From assembly GCA_964030475.1 (NCBI GenBank), contig CAXIPT010000002.1, forward strand, positions 268,138 to 332,137: a DNA stretch of 64,000 nt. Direction: 5' to 3'. Shown in pieces: positions 11,340 to 23,171 of this stretch (positions within the stretch are counted from its first letter, which is position 1; each line of letters starts with the position of its first letter). Below the pieces are notes generated by a model, which saw nothing but the letters and a program-made list of their open reading frames with translations, searched no databases and was not told the origin of the DNA. The translations under genes and the position numbers were made by a program. This DNA is from Tethya wilhelma. Its lineage: Eukaryota; Porifera; Demospongiae; Tethyida; Tethyidae.

Positions 11340-12130
11340 GTTACACCCAGTACGGTAGTACTGGGTACATAGGAATGGCATGGATGGCCCATTAGTGTAA
11401 TACAAATATTCACGCGAATAACTCTGCAAAAACTGAGCGCTTGGCACTAAAAGGCTTCTCAAGCTACTATTTGGCTTATTCTCTTTCTAACAAGCCCAAA
11501 AACATGGCCTAAAACCATCGCTAAAGTACCAAACTAAAATATGCCAAACCTCCAATTTTCTCCATCTTCTTCTTCTTCTTCTTCTTCTATGTTATTTCGG
11601 CGTTTCTCAAAGACTGTTCACTTTCAGAAGCTGATTCTTGAACGAATATACTTAGTTTCTTTGTCTTCACCCACTTTTGATATCACCTGCTCGTGTCTCT
11701 CATCTAGTAGGTAGATACAAGGCGAAAAGCGCCTTCTCCGTATGGCAGCCATTCAGTTCTACATCTATGCATAAATTCATAAGCTTCTTGAAAATTTCAA
11801 TGACGACCCTTTTTAGATATGCAGGTGTGCGTTATTTGGAATTCGGATATTCGCTTCTGCGCTGCCTGCAATATCTGAAATTTCTGGTTGTGCTGAACTT
11901 TTCCGTCTTCAATATTTAGGAGGTGAATACTTTGTTACACTTATTATGTACTAGTTGTCACTATAAGAAGATGTGCAAAGCAAGTACATTGTTAAAATCC
12001 AGCCTCCCGCTGACTCAGATGAACTCAATCACTGATAGCATAGCTAAATCCATGCTGATAGTGTACAAGTAACTACCATATACATGCACACTCAAATAAG
12101 ATTCGTAGAATAATGAAAAAATGAGAACAA
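11340..12130. repeat. repeat family E, copy 2
   Basis: Starts with the palindrome CCCAGTACGGTAGTACTGGG-like sequence and runs into foldback copy 2. It is collinear with 36530-36745 read in reverse, and with 2866-3539 except for the inverted block there. It includes a CTT trinucleotide run at about 11567-11588. Confidence 0.7.
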
Positions 12131-12400
12131 ACAAGTGAAAAAAACATTGGAAATGTAATGAGACATAGGAATGGCCAAATCGTAAAAAGAAAGCAAACAA
12201 GATGGAATGGCTGTTTGAGTGTGTAAAGAATTATTCCTATGGGCAACATGAGGGACTTGACATGAAAAGAGAGTACTACATGCAGCCCACACAGGAATGA
12301 TTCTGCACACACTCAAACAGCCATTCCATCTTGTTTGCTTTCTTTTTACGATTTGGCCATTCCTATGTCTCATTACATTTCCAATGTTTTTTTTACTTGT
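12131..12400. repeat. foldback element F, copy 2 (intact)
   Basis: Arms of ~100 bp (starting ACAAGTGAAAAAAACATTGG) pair with the complementary right arm ending TTTTTTTTACTTGT. It contains the unoccupied target site of CACTA copy 1 at AGCCATTCC. There is no coding capacity, so it is probably a foldback MITE. Confidence 0.8.
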
Positions 12401-12649
12401 CAAACATAAGATGAAGGTATTCTTTATGCGTCACTGTTAAAGATGCTCTAACATCTTGAGGAATTACAAGACTCTTTGAAATGAACAATGGTGACACAGC
12501 CCGCACACATCCAACTTGTAGGTGGTAGTGAACAGCCTGTTCATGGCTAGGAGTTTAAGCTCTCCGTTCTTATCACGATATGACCTTTTTTCANATGATT
12601 TTGGAAGTAGGTGCACCACTGACCGCCGAAAGATACTACAAATAAACAG
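12401..12649. other. no assignable gene
   Basis: Sequence downstream of the hAT pseudogene. It contains one ambiguous base (n) at 12594. No supported feature. Confidence 0.5.
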
Positions 12650-14658
12650 TTAAAATTTTCCAAAGTAATTCATTCTTCGAGAATTCACTGAAACAAATTA
12701 CTTTGCAACATATGACAGATCAAGCTTATCTGTCAGATTTGTATGAACATACAACAAAAAAAGGTTATTTAAGTGGCAGTGTATCATGGTGCTCCTTAAA
12801 AATGTTTTGATACGCCATAGAGAAGAACTGCTGTAGCAGTTGTTACAGGGAATGTAAAGTATATTGTCAACAGCTTGTCTACTTCAGTGAGCATTCCTTT
12901 GTAGATTTCACTCTTATTTATTGCATCAGTGAGTATTCTTACTGTTGTAACTTTCTTGTAGTCTTGATCATATCAACATCAGCTGAACTTTTAGACGTGC
13001 TACATCAATATCTCCGTTAATGTATGAGGAAAGAGTGTCAGAACTGCACGTATCTTCCAGAATGCCATGTATCTCACCATTAGCTGCATGTAGTAGAAGC
13101 GCTTCTAATTCTTTGATGATGCGAAGGTAAATCTAAGCTCCACTTCGCCAGCTACTACTTGGCATTTTTCGATATCTAGACAGCTTGGGTTGTTCTGTTT
13201 TAGTTGAAGCTTCTTTAGTGACATGGTCATATAATGCATCAAATTTAGATTCCGTTTGATTAGATTTCAAGTGATGAACCACTAGCTCAGCTCCACAAAT
13301 AGCTTCATGGACAGTAGTGTCTTTAGCCTGCAGATTAACTGAGGGAGAACTGTTCTGCAGTTGAAAAAATGAAATGTGCCAGCTTTAATCCAAAAAAAGT
13401 GTCGAACATTTCCATCTTCTGGCTCATTCCACATGCTTTTGCGGCATACTCATCTCGCCCTTGCATAATCTCTTCATAGAACTATATAGTTTAAAAAAAT
13501 ACTTTCAATAGCCCCATGCCTTACAGTCCACATTGTAGGGCAAAGAGTTCTCAATAAAGGACTTGGTGTGTTGTCATTACTCAGAGAGATTTTCTTTTGA
13601 AATCGACTGAAGACAGTGGTTCGTTTAGGGGAGAATTTTATCAGCTGAACTAGCTCATACGGTATAGCCGGAAATATTGATGGGGATTTTAATTTGGCGG
13701 TTTGACAGTCAAAGTCCAAATTATCAAATTTAAATCCGCCAATATTTTGGACGCCGTATATGAATGTATTATGCGCACGCTCAAATCGTCAAATTTAAAA
13801 TTGTCAATAATTTATTTACATTCCACGGTGCAAACCGTCAAATTTTTGGACCATCAATATTTCTGGCTATACGGTATATAAAATCCATGGTATCCCGTAT
13901 TAGCTCACTTCACATTCATCGGCAATCAAAGCAAACCACATACTACCCATTATTTTTTTTATCTGATTTACAATATCAGGTGATATGTATTCTTTCTTCT
14001 TAAGCCATGCCTTCATTCTGTCATCGTCTTCTGAGGAAGATGGTATAAATTGCCCTCAAATGTCTCTGTTGTTTCAGTGTCCTCTGAATGGTAAACCTTG
14101 GCGAGCTAAGAATCAAACTGATGACACTAGTTTCATTATCATCTCCCTATGAAATTTTTGCTGATCTCTACACTTTAAATGCAACTGTATGGCAATATCA
14201 ACTCACTTGATTTAGCAGCTAACTTTTCTACAGCTTCTTTATGCATCTCACTTCTTTCATGGTCATTGAACTTTATTCTAGCTACCAAAGCCTTGATTAA
14301 CAAATGCTGCATTTTTATGTTTTGTGAATGTTACGAGACGTTGCTGTTTAGCACCACAACAACTGGCACAGAAAATCTTATATTTCAATGTGCAGACAGA
14401 AATCCATGGATATCTTTTATACCAGCTAGGCTGTATTTTCCTAGAGTAAGATTTTAACTGTCCATGCTGAGAATGAGTGCTTCTGGATTCTGATACATCA
14501 GTAGGTTGATAAGGATTTCCAAGATTAGCACAACATTGGTACTCACAGGAATCTGTATCTTCTTGTGGTTCTATGTGGCCTGGGTTAAGCGTATTGCACC
14601 TATCAATACAAATCGCCACCCCACCCCTCCCGGGATACGGTGGGGATTTGTAAGTCAA
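12650..14658 (-). pseudogene. hAT-family transposase with TTF-type zinc finger
   Basis: Minus-strand pieces occur in the correct order for ZMYM1/DUF4371-type hAT transposases. The TTF-like finger is at 14278-14658 (QPSWYKRYPW, FCASCCG, FVNQGF). A central block follows at 13380-13720 (LCPTMWTVRHGAIESI, NYIVLYEEI). Another at 13010-13340 has LQAKDTTVHEAI, and the C-terminal hAT dimerisation-like block at 12650-12960 has FTFPVTTATA. Frames shift repeatedly, stops are present, and the usual ERSFS motif is corrupted. A MITE at 13657-13877 interrupts it. It is dead as an autonomous gene. Confidence 0.8.
13657..13877. mobile_element. small MITE with ATACGGTATAGCC ends
   Basis: The terminal inverted repeat reads ATACGGTATAGCCGGAAATA at the left and the complement, ending GGCTATACGGTAT, at the right. 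Inside are repeated words of the type CGTCAAATTT. It is ~220 bp and non-coding, and it lies in the hAT pseudogene. The target duplication is not clear. Confidence 0.75.
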
Positions 14659-14783
14659 TTGTTCTAGAACTTCCTACTCAGGGGAGTGGCTTTTGTCAGC
14701 GATCTTTTTTTTTCTTTCTTTGTTGCCTCTACCACCATGTGTCTGCTGATTCGTGCAGTTGCTGAAATTGCGCAAGTGTCCTG

Positions 14784-17371
14784 ATGGAAAAGAAAGTTGT
14801 TGTGGCTCTTGGTAAGAGGAAAAGCTGTGTGAAATTCACCAGCTCACCTGAAGGTGATCACAGTCAGACTGACAATGCATTGGTTATCAAGAGACAACCT
14901 ACCTACTTCTGGAGACTATGACATAGTACTACAAATGAAAAATGAAGAAGTAGATGAGTTTATTGAGGTAGGAGATAATGACAGAACAAAGCTGTTCTTG
15001 AGTTTTTCATTGAGCCAGTCAAAAATGAGGTAAAAATATAAAAATAATAATTGACCAAATCATTTCATTATCATAAAAATTGTATCTATACAGGCACCTC
15101 CAAGGAGTACTTCCGAAACTGTGGTTTCTACATTGACAATGAGCCGTTCACCTTCATCATCATCATCATCATCTCCGACATGTACATCAGTGCATATGCA
15201 AATGCGTCTCTGCCTTGAGAAAGATAATTTAATCCTAAGAAGACCAACTGGTGATGAAGAGGTGAATTAAGTATAAACAAACAATAAATACTATTAAACC
15301 ATTACCAGTAATATTTTTGTCTATAGTCAGTTTATATAATGTTTGTCAAAGCCTTGATTAACAAAGCCTTGATAAACGTCGGGAAACTGAGTCATCTTTA
15401 CGCACTTTGCAACAAAGATCAGTTGCATACTTTGCTCAAAAAATGCTTGTGATATATAGTGGTGCAGGAGAAAGAAGTGGTGATGCATGTGTTGACGGAG
15501 CACAATCAACTTCTACCTCAGATACCTTGGATGTACTGTCAACTTCACACCTCCCATGACAACTTACCTTTTTTGTAGACACTGCTTCCTGTGGTTCAGG
15601 GAGCAATGAAGAACTACTTACAACATATTTAACTAAAACATTTACTCGTACCATTATCCAAGACACTCCTGGTATTTACAAGTCCTCCATTGAAATGAGT
15701 CTAAAAGACTATATACAAGGTCATAGGTTACTGTGCTCAAAGAAACACACTACACCATGCTCTGAATGTAATGGATTGCTACATGTTGCTGAAACTATTA
15801 TTGAATGTGGATATTGTGTTTTGTCTGAACTGTTTAAACATGGATTTCCTAATGTTAAGTACACTGCAGAGGTTGCTCGTCGCAAGCTCCTTCAAATGCC
15901 TCTTGTTTGTGTAGTTATTGGTGACCCCCACTCAGGGAAATCCCTATCTTACTTATTAGAACATCAACACGACCTAAATTATCAATCCATCACAGTTACT
16001 TACCTCAAAACTATTCTCATCTAGTACTCCAGCATCACTGACGAAAGAAGGCTTGAGAGATATACTGTCGCTGGCACAATCTTCAAGAGAAAAAGAACTC
16101 GTGAGATACACTGCTTTTATTGCTGGTTGCTTTTCCCAGACATCAGCTTGTAAAACATTAGGATTGAACCATAGAGCAACAGAGGTAGAACGGGGCATAA
16201 AAGAAGCGAAAGAAATTCTTGAACAATTGCAGAAGATGAAGTAAAGTTTGTGCAGTCTCTATGAGTTAGAGAGTGAACCTCAAAGTGTTGATGAGAGTGG
16301 AGAGCTGGCCGTAATTCTTTCACAAGTGTTGGAGAAATATTTCATTGAAACCCTAAGAAACAGTGATTACAACTGGTTTGAGTTTGTGTCACAAATAGAA
16401 AGTGCTAAAGAACCATCTGAATCTAATGAAAGTGTTTTAGGAACACACAGTTTTAGTGAGAATGAAGTGAGACTAATAGAACAATCCTATTTTGCTATTA
16501 AATGTGATGAAGTACAGTATTCATATGAAAGAAAGCTAGTAGAGAGACTTGTGAATGGTGATATTGTTACTGACTCAGAATCAGACAACCCTGAACTCTA
16601 CAACGCTAAGAATAAGCAAAGGCCATAAAGAATAAAATTGATGCTATCAAAAGAAGAAGATACACTAAAAAAATCCTAAGTAACTACAGCACAAATACAC
16701 CCATACTGCTAAAACCATCACTGAGAAGTATCCTGACATAGGAACCACTATTGAGCAATATGTCCAAGAATGTAACATAGGTGCAGATGCTTGGCAAAGA
16801 ACAGGGGTCCTGACTTTTGATGGTAATATTAGTCAAGAAGAAGGCCACATACAATCGAATCAAACAACACCTGGAAGAAAAGTATGGCCAAACATTTGCC
16901 TATGGTACTGTTGTAGAACTGTGCATTGCACGAAATAAATGAAGAAACTCCTCTAAGAGGTGTGGCAAAGGTTACTTCTTGTAGGGCTAGAAAAGGATTC
17001 TCTCTTAGATACAATCCTGGTCTGGAGCTCTCTATAGAGGTCTTAATGATATTCAGCTAACAGATGGACACAACATTGTCAATATTAACAGAGACGATGC
17101 TTCTGGCTATCGGCTAGACACCCTTACAACAAATAAGCACTAGCAGTGTCCGAAAAGGATGTTGTAACAACACAGACATAAATAAATACAAGTCTGTATT
17201 ACAAACAACTAGCTACAATCTTACAGCTACGAAGAATACTGAGGAAATGTGTGCAGGTGTGGTGAAACCTCATGCATTATTTCCTAAGAACCCAGCTCAA
17301 CATTCTGCTGATTTGAGAATGATTACCTCTGCAGATGAACTTAAAAATGCATTCTATAATCCCACTACAAA
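14784..17371 (+). pseudogene. unclassified transposase-like multicopy gene
   Basis: Exon-like pieces on the plus strand begin at an ATG (MEKKVVVALGKRK, 14784), followed by serine-rich segments near 15096-15264. Then comes a block at 15695-16024 (HTTPCSECNGLLHVAE). A helical block at 16030-16244 contains SREKELVRYTAFIAGCF, and an acidic block follows at 16248-16628. A conserved 3' part (16740-17371) is readable over several frames, with IKQHLEEKYGQTFAYGT, NINRDDASGYRLDT and NKYKSVLQTTSYNLTAT. Multiple frameshifts and stops are present. I recall this as a repetitive sponge/cnidarian gene and suspect a DDE transposase, but that is not demonstrated. CACTA copy 2 interrupts it at 17372. Confidence 0.55.
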
Positions 17372-17923
17372 CACAGGGGAAAAAACAAACTTTCATGTTG
17401 CATGATTTATACACAAAATGTACATTAAACATCATGTTTAGTTCAAATTTTCCATGTGTACTAAACATGGAATTTTGTTACAAATTTCCTGTGGAGGATA
17501 GGGCGACATTTAGGATGGTCCAAAAGATGATTGAAACACCACATTTACTACAAGAAGGAAGCATGCATAATTATTGATGATTTCATGAAATTTCCTGCGA
17601 AGTAAACATGCAAATTTTGCACATTCCAGCCCATGCACTGTTTCACAACCTGTACGTAAATAATTATAATACAATCATGTATAATTTTAGTAAATAGTCA
17701 TCTGATCAGAATAACTATTAAATGATCTATTAGCATGACTAAAGATCCAGTTGCAAACATGGCTATTAAGAACAAAATTAAACAATCAGTCTGTGAATAG
17801 TATAGCAATCAAAATTAAAGAATAACATACAATGCAGTCAAAGATCAAGAACAATGAGAAGTCAGTCATATTGGAACAAACTTGCAGGCAAATTATAAGC
17901 AAATCATAATTAACTGCATGTGC

Positions 17924-19739
17924 TTATGTTGTAGATCCAGAAGACTTATTAAAAGCCCAAGATGGAACCTTTTCCCCTACTGGTACTGGTCTTTGTGAGA
18001 ACTCACCAGAAAGAGTGCGGGTTTTAGTCTGCCTTTTAGCTTGAGCGGACTTTTTCTTCTCAGATGATTCATCCAAATTTTTAAAAAAATCATCTACTTT
18101 CTGAGATCTCCATTCAATAGGTCGCTTAGTGATAGTTTCTGCATCAGAATCGCTTTCTTCACTTGACATAAATTCTTGTACAAGGATTGCCATCCACTTG
18201 CTCTTGTCACGTTCACTAAAGCTGGACTTGCTTAGAGTGGAAACCCTCTCTTGAAGTTTCTGAAGTTGAACAACAAAAGATTAGCACATACTAACGAATC
18301 TTATCCACATGAGATATATACTTACTCTAGTCAGCCTTTCTTTCCTTCTTCGTGCTACATTTCTTTCATGAAGTTTACCTCGTCTCTTCAGTGAATCTTC
18401 CTGAGCATTGCTTCGGAAGAAGGTATAAGCAGCAGCTGCAAATGATGTATACTCACACTAAATGGCATTGTATATGTGTACAATTATTGTATTTGTACCT
18501 CTAATATGACCACTTTGAAAGGAAGGGTTAGCTGCTCGGACTTCCTTAACAAGCCTGTCGACTACTTTCACATTCCATGGATCTTTAAAAGTAACGCTAT
18601 ACATAAACAAAGCAAAAAATAATACAAATTAAGATAATATTTTTTTTTATGACCTACGAGAACTTCAAACGTACCCTTGGCCTGTATCGAATCCAGTGAA
18701 GTTCTCATCTTCCTTAGCCTCGTTCCCAGGCCCCCAAAAGAGGGCCTGGTATCTATTGACTGCGCATGCGCCAGTTTGTACCCAAAATCTGGGTACATCG
18801 TAAATTTCCCCGTAAAATTGTACGTATACTCTGTTGACTGAATTACGTCATAGGTATTTTTCGAAGCGCTAGGCATAGAAAAGCTAAAAGAACGCTTATC
18901 TCTTTCCAAGCACTTACTTGATATATTTCCAGAAGAAAAGAGTGGAATAGCAGCAGTAGCCAACCCAGGTAGGACTGTAAATCAATCTTTTTTTCGCTGG
19001 AATTACGCGCATGCGCAGTCAGTAGACACCAGGCCCTCTTTTGGGCCTGGGGACGAGGCTACATCTTCCTCTGACAATGTTTTATACATTCTTCTTACTT
19101 CAGACTGTAAGTATATAATATCATAAGATCAGACTGTGCATCTGTACTGTAATTTCACTTACACGTATAATCAGAGGTATATTTTTTCTTTTTTGGTGGA
19201 TTCGTTTGAACTACTGGAACTAGGAGTTGAGGTCCTCATTTCCTTTAGAACTTTTTCTTGCCTGTCGAGACGTTTCACCACTTCTGAGAGAGTATTTGTC
19301 AACTCCGACAAGGCAGAAGCAATTGCAGTATGATCACCAGATAATCTCTCGGAACTAGCACTGTAGGTCTTGCTTGTACGACTCTTAGACTTAGATTTCT
19401 TATGTGTGGGGTCACTTGCTGGCAAAAATCCAAGACTCCTTCCAGAAACAGTTGCCATTGATCTCCTGACAGGTGTCTTAACGTGAGTGGAGTGGGAAGA
19501 CTTTGATTTCTTACTTTTGTGATGAATATCATCACGGTCACAATCTGAATCACTTCCACAGTCACTCTGATCATCGCCAGTAAACTTATCTTCATCGGGT
19601 TCAGAGTCAAGATCAACCTCACTTTCGTTTTCTGACTGATCGGCATCTGTTTCACCTGCTAGAACGTCACCACTTCTGTATCCATCACCTAAATCAAAGT
19701 CATCGTCTGGGAAGTTTCTCCTTGCTGGAAAAAAAGACA
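17924..19739 (-). pseudogene. CACTA accessory gene (ORF1), copy 2, MITE-disrupted
   Basis: Exons inferred from GT-AG sites and comparison with copy 1: 19163-19739, 18675-19104 (containing the MITE), 18499-18596, 18326-18435 and 17924-18259. The protein starts MSFFPARRNFPDDD. Its acidic region contains SENESEVDLDSEPDED, its basic linker KSKKSKSS, and its coiled-coil-like helix SALSELTNTLSEVV. The C-terminus is basic (KRRGKLHERNVARRRKERL) and ends near PSWAFNKSSGSTT. Two lesions separate it from copy 1: a ~19-bp insertion at the end of the first exon that adds a stop, and the MITE in the second exon. The third and last exons are intact here but damaged in copy 1. Confidence 0.75.
18715..19061. 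mobile_element. MITE family B, copy 2 (347 bp), nested in the transposon
   Basis: Ends TAGCCTCGTTCCCAGGCCC and the complementary GGGCCTGGGGACGAGGCTA. The 9-bp duplication CATCTTCCT lies at 18706-18714 and 19062-19070. The empty site is present at 5040-5048 in CACTA copy 1. It carries GCGCATGCGC-type words next to both ends and has no ORF of its own. It inserted after the two CACTA copies diverged. Confidence 0.95.
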
Positions 19740-19913
19740 TGATCTTCACAGCACAGCTCTTGCCTCTGAAAAATGTGTGCACTATACTATAGCCCGCCAA
19801 AATCACGTGAACCTTTGACCAATCAAAATGTAGCAAGTGGAATGTTTACAGTGTGCGTTATTTAGAAGTTAGAAAACAGAAAACAGCACTGATCACGGAT
19901 TCTGACCGTTGAT
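19740..19913. promoter_or_regulatory. probable shared promoter of the divergent transposon genes
   Basis: Only 174 bp separate the two divergent start codons. The interval is nearly identical in copy 1 (5702-5867) and contains a CCAAT-type word (GACCAATCAAAAT, about 19816-19829) and a CACGTG E-box-like hexamer at about 19803. That a bidirectional promoter lies here is inferred from gene arrangement. No transcription data are available. Confidence 0.5.
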
Positions 19914-22900
19914 ATGTACAGAAGTCGAAGAAGGTTTTGTCCTCACTGTGAAGAATCTATCAATTTGAAAACTTTCAAAACTCATAAACGGCTGTATTAT
20001 GATTCGGTAAGAATATGATATAGCTAATCATTTGTATGCAAATTACAAACTTGATACCTCAGTGCTATTTTATAGGATAAGAAGTCCTGGTCTGTATCAG
20101 TAAACTGTTCAAAGAACGTAAGATCAAATACTTCAAGTAGTAGTGATACTGATGAATCAGCACCCTGTTCAATATCAGATGGAGACCAAAGACAAATTGA
20201 ATCAGGTTCGGCTCAGTATTATTTATAATTGCCTGACTGACTCGTAATAGCCCCTCTCTAAAGAGTCAGGTTGCTCTCATACTCAGTTGAAACATAGGCC
20301 TTGTACTAGTCTGAGACTTATTCTACACTATTTCTTCCGTATATATAGATTCACCCTTGTCTCAAAGTAATCTCGGACAATATGAAAGCAATCCTGCTCT
20401 AGAACTTGAATCACTTGAATCTGAACCTGAAAACAGTCAACAAGGTTCAGAATCAGAAGAATGGAATGAAAGTGATAGTATTACAAATGATATAAACAAT
20501 GATAGTGAACCTGAAGAAATTGAAGTTGATGATTCAAGTACTTCTGTAACTGCAAGAGTTTTAAGTCAATGGCTTGCAATGTTTCTACTGTACATACATT
20601 CTGCCTTTCGACTATCCAATGCAGCAATTTCAGCTCTCTTCAAATTTTTGAGTACGTTTCTCGGTGTGTTGGGTCGTTTCAGTGAAGTGTGTAAAGATAT
20701 TGCTAAAGTATTTCCACGAACTCTCTACTCGGCTAAACAAAAATTTTGTACAAAGTTGAAGTTCAAACGGTATGTTGTTTGTCGAAAATGTCATAGACTC
20801 TATTTTCTTCACGAGTGTCTAGAAAAAATTGGATCAATTGAAAAATGCAAACCATGTCAATTTCAACGATATCCCCTCCACCCACAACACCGAATGCGTT
20901 CACCCTGTAAAACTCCTCTTCTGAAATCTGTAACATTAACAAGTGGAAAGCAAGTATTTTACCCTCATCTTACATACTGCTACCTTGGAATTAAGGCACC
21001 TTTACAACAACTGGTAAAGCTAGATAACTTTTTACTCATGTGTGAGAAATGGCGTTCAAGAGATATATCTGAAAATACATATAAAGATGTGTACGATGGC
21101 AAGGTATGGAAAGATTTTCAAACCTACGATGGAAATAATTTTTTGAAAAATGAAAACAATCTGGCATTGACAATGAACTTTGACTTTTTTCAGCCATACA
21201 AGCATGTTAATTATTCAGTTGGTGCCATCTACTTTACAGTTATGAATCTTCCAAGGACAGTACGTTACAAAAGTCAATATGTAATACTAGCAGGTATTAT
21301 CCCAGGACCAGATGAACCCAATCTGACTATAAATACATATCTTGAGCCAATTGTAAATGAACTAAAAGAATATTGGAAAGGAGTTGATTTAATTACTGAT
21401 CATGGTGTTACGAAATCAATCAAGTGTGCACTACTATGTGTAGCATGTGATTTGCCCGCTGGGAGAAAATGCTGTGGATTTTTGTCGTATAATGCTAAAC
21501 TCGGTTGTAGCAAGTGCAAGAAGGAATTTTCCGGGAGTTTTGGTAACCTTGACTACTCAGGATTCAACAGATCAGCTTGGCCAATGAGGAATGGCATTGA
21601 TCACCAGAAAGTTTCGTTAAGCCTTAAAAATCCAAGGACTCACTCAGAGAAGGTGCAGAAGGAATCATCAACTGGATGTCGTTATTCTGTTCTAGTTGAT
21701 CTTCCGTATTTTGATGCACCGAGGTTTTTAGTAGTTGATCCAATGCACAATCTCTTTATTGGGACCGCCAAGACTCACTTGAAATCAGTTTGGATTGAAA
21801 AAGGACTGCTATCTGATGAACAATTTGAATCAATTCAAAAACTTGTTGATTCTATTGCAGTGCCTGCTGGAATGGGAAGAATTCCATACAAAATACGATC
21901 AGGTTTTTCATCGTTTACATCTAACCAATGGCAGAATTGGGTAAATTACTACTCACTTCTAGTACTAAGTGACTCAAATATTCTCAGTACTCAAGATTTA
22001 GAATGTTGGCGACATTTCGTCCTTGCTAGCCGTGTATTATGTTCTAAGGAGCTTACTCTTGAAAACATCAGGCTTGCAGATGCACTGCTTCTACAGTTTT
22101 GTAGACGATGTGAACGCTTATATGGTTCAAGTATCGTCACTCCGAATATGCACATGCATGCCCACTTATCATCATGTGTTGAAGACTATGGTCCATTGCA
22201 TGGATTCTGGCTGTACGCTTTTGAGCGTTATAATGGCATATTAGGAAGTTTTCCTAATAACAACCATAGTATTGAGGTTCAGATAATGGAAAGATTTATA
22301 CATGACCAGACAGTCAGGGTCTTTCAGCTGCCATTAGAACTAAATCAAGATTTTGAGAGACATTTTATCATGGATAGGCTTGCTGGTTCTGTTGCAGATA
22401 CTATAGGCCCACATATGCATACCGCAAGTACACATGTGTTTGGTGACAACACTGTTTTGCCATCTAGACGAAAAAGATATATAATGGATGAATTTAGTCA
22501 GGATCATCTCTGTAATCTCTACTGCAAGCTCTATGGAGTAACTTCATCATCAATTGTTAATCCTGCATTCTGTTGGAAGTACAACTCAATATACATTGGC
22601 AGCAAGCAAATTGGTAGTTATAAATCACAGTCTACTTCTTCATCGATTGTATTAGCTTCTTGGAAATCTGAATTCTTTGGCTTGCCAATCGTTTCACTGT
22701 TGTCAGGATCTATTACTGGAACTGATCATTTACGTGCTGCTCGGATTGATTCTTTTTTGGAACATTCAATTGAAATAAATGGTAGAGAGCAGTCAAACCT
22801 GCTTGTTTCACTCTCCTGGTTCAATTACCATCCTGAACATTTTTGTAGAGGGAAGCCTCTTACAGTATGGTGTGCAAACTCTTTTGAAGCGTCTGGAATC

Positions 22901-23014
22901 TATTCTATAGTTCCTGTTTCATTTTTAAAGTATCGTACTGTGTCATTGGTTTCCAAAGCAACTACTACTGGTGAATCTGTGTTAGTTATCTGTCCTTGTG
23001 TTGATTTAATTTAA
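19914..23014 (+). CDS. CACTA Tnp2-like transposase, intact, three exons
   Basis: Exons I infer: 19914-20006, 20076-20205 and 20349-23014, joined by GT-AG introns of 69 and 143 bp with consistent phase. The predicted protein is 962 aa. The first exon (MYRSRRRFCPHCEE, then KTHKRLYY) looks like a small zinc-binding module. It is followed by an acidic Ser/Glu-rich linker. A CxxC cluster (VCRKCHRLY...KCKPC) lies at about residues 218-244. The transposase core has FFQPYK near 354, AGIIPGPDEP near 389, VDPMHNLFIGTAK near 537 and FERYNGILG near 700. These are hallmarks of Tnp2-type CACTA transposases, which cut at CAC-ended termini in the nucleus. No stop or frameshift is seen. The gene would mobilise copies 1-3 if expressed. 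Which Asp/Glu residues are catalytic I cannot prove by eye. Confidence 0.9.
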
Positions 23015-23044
23015 TATTGACTTTTGCATTAACAATGTACACTA

Positions 23045-23050
23045 AATAAA
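23045..23050 (+). terminator. polyadenylation signal of the transposase gene
   Basis: AATAAA, 31 bp after the transposase stop codon. It is also present in copy 1 at the equivalent place (about 8961). Confidence 0.6.
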
Positions 23051-23171
23051 AGATGTAGAAAATTGTGTAAAAAATTTGAACTATCATGATATGAAATAAA
23101 TAGTTTAACTCAGATCCACTACAGATTTTCTACAGAATCGCAATGTACAAAATGTCACTTTTTCTCCTGTG

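Larger units (their letters stand above)
17372..23171 (+). mobile_element. CACTA-like DNA transposon, copy 2 (transposase intact)
   Basis: It has the same CACAGGGGAAAAA left end as copy 1. The right end has one change (TTTTTCTCCTGTG). It is 5800 bp, of which 356 bp are a nested MITE and its duplicated target. It has two divergent genes: the accessory gene (minus) at 17924-19739 and the transposase (plus) at 19914-23014. The flanking triplets (AAA left, TTC right) do not match, unlike copy 1. That suggests rearrangement or mutation after insertion. Relative to copy 1, ~130 bp near the 3' end are missing. Confidence 0.93.

Noticed and set aside
12594..12594. Ambiguous base n
   Set aside because: A sequencing or assembly ambiguity, not a biological feature.
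15327..15509. Minus-strand ORF with FVNQGF similar to the hAT zinc finger
   Set aside because: Only a short word repeat (AAAGCCTTGATTAACAAA) is shared. The rest is antisense of the plus-strand repeat gene.
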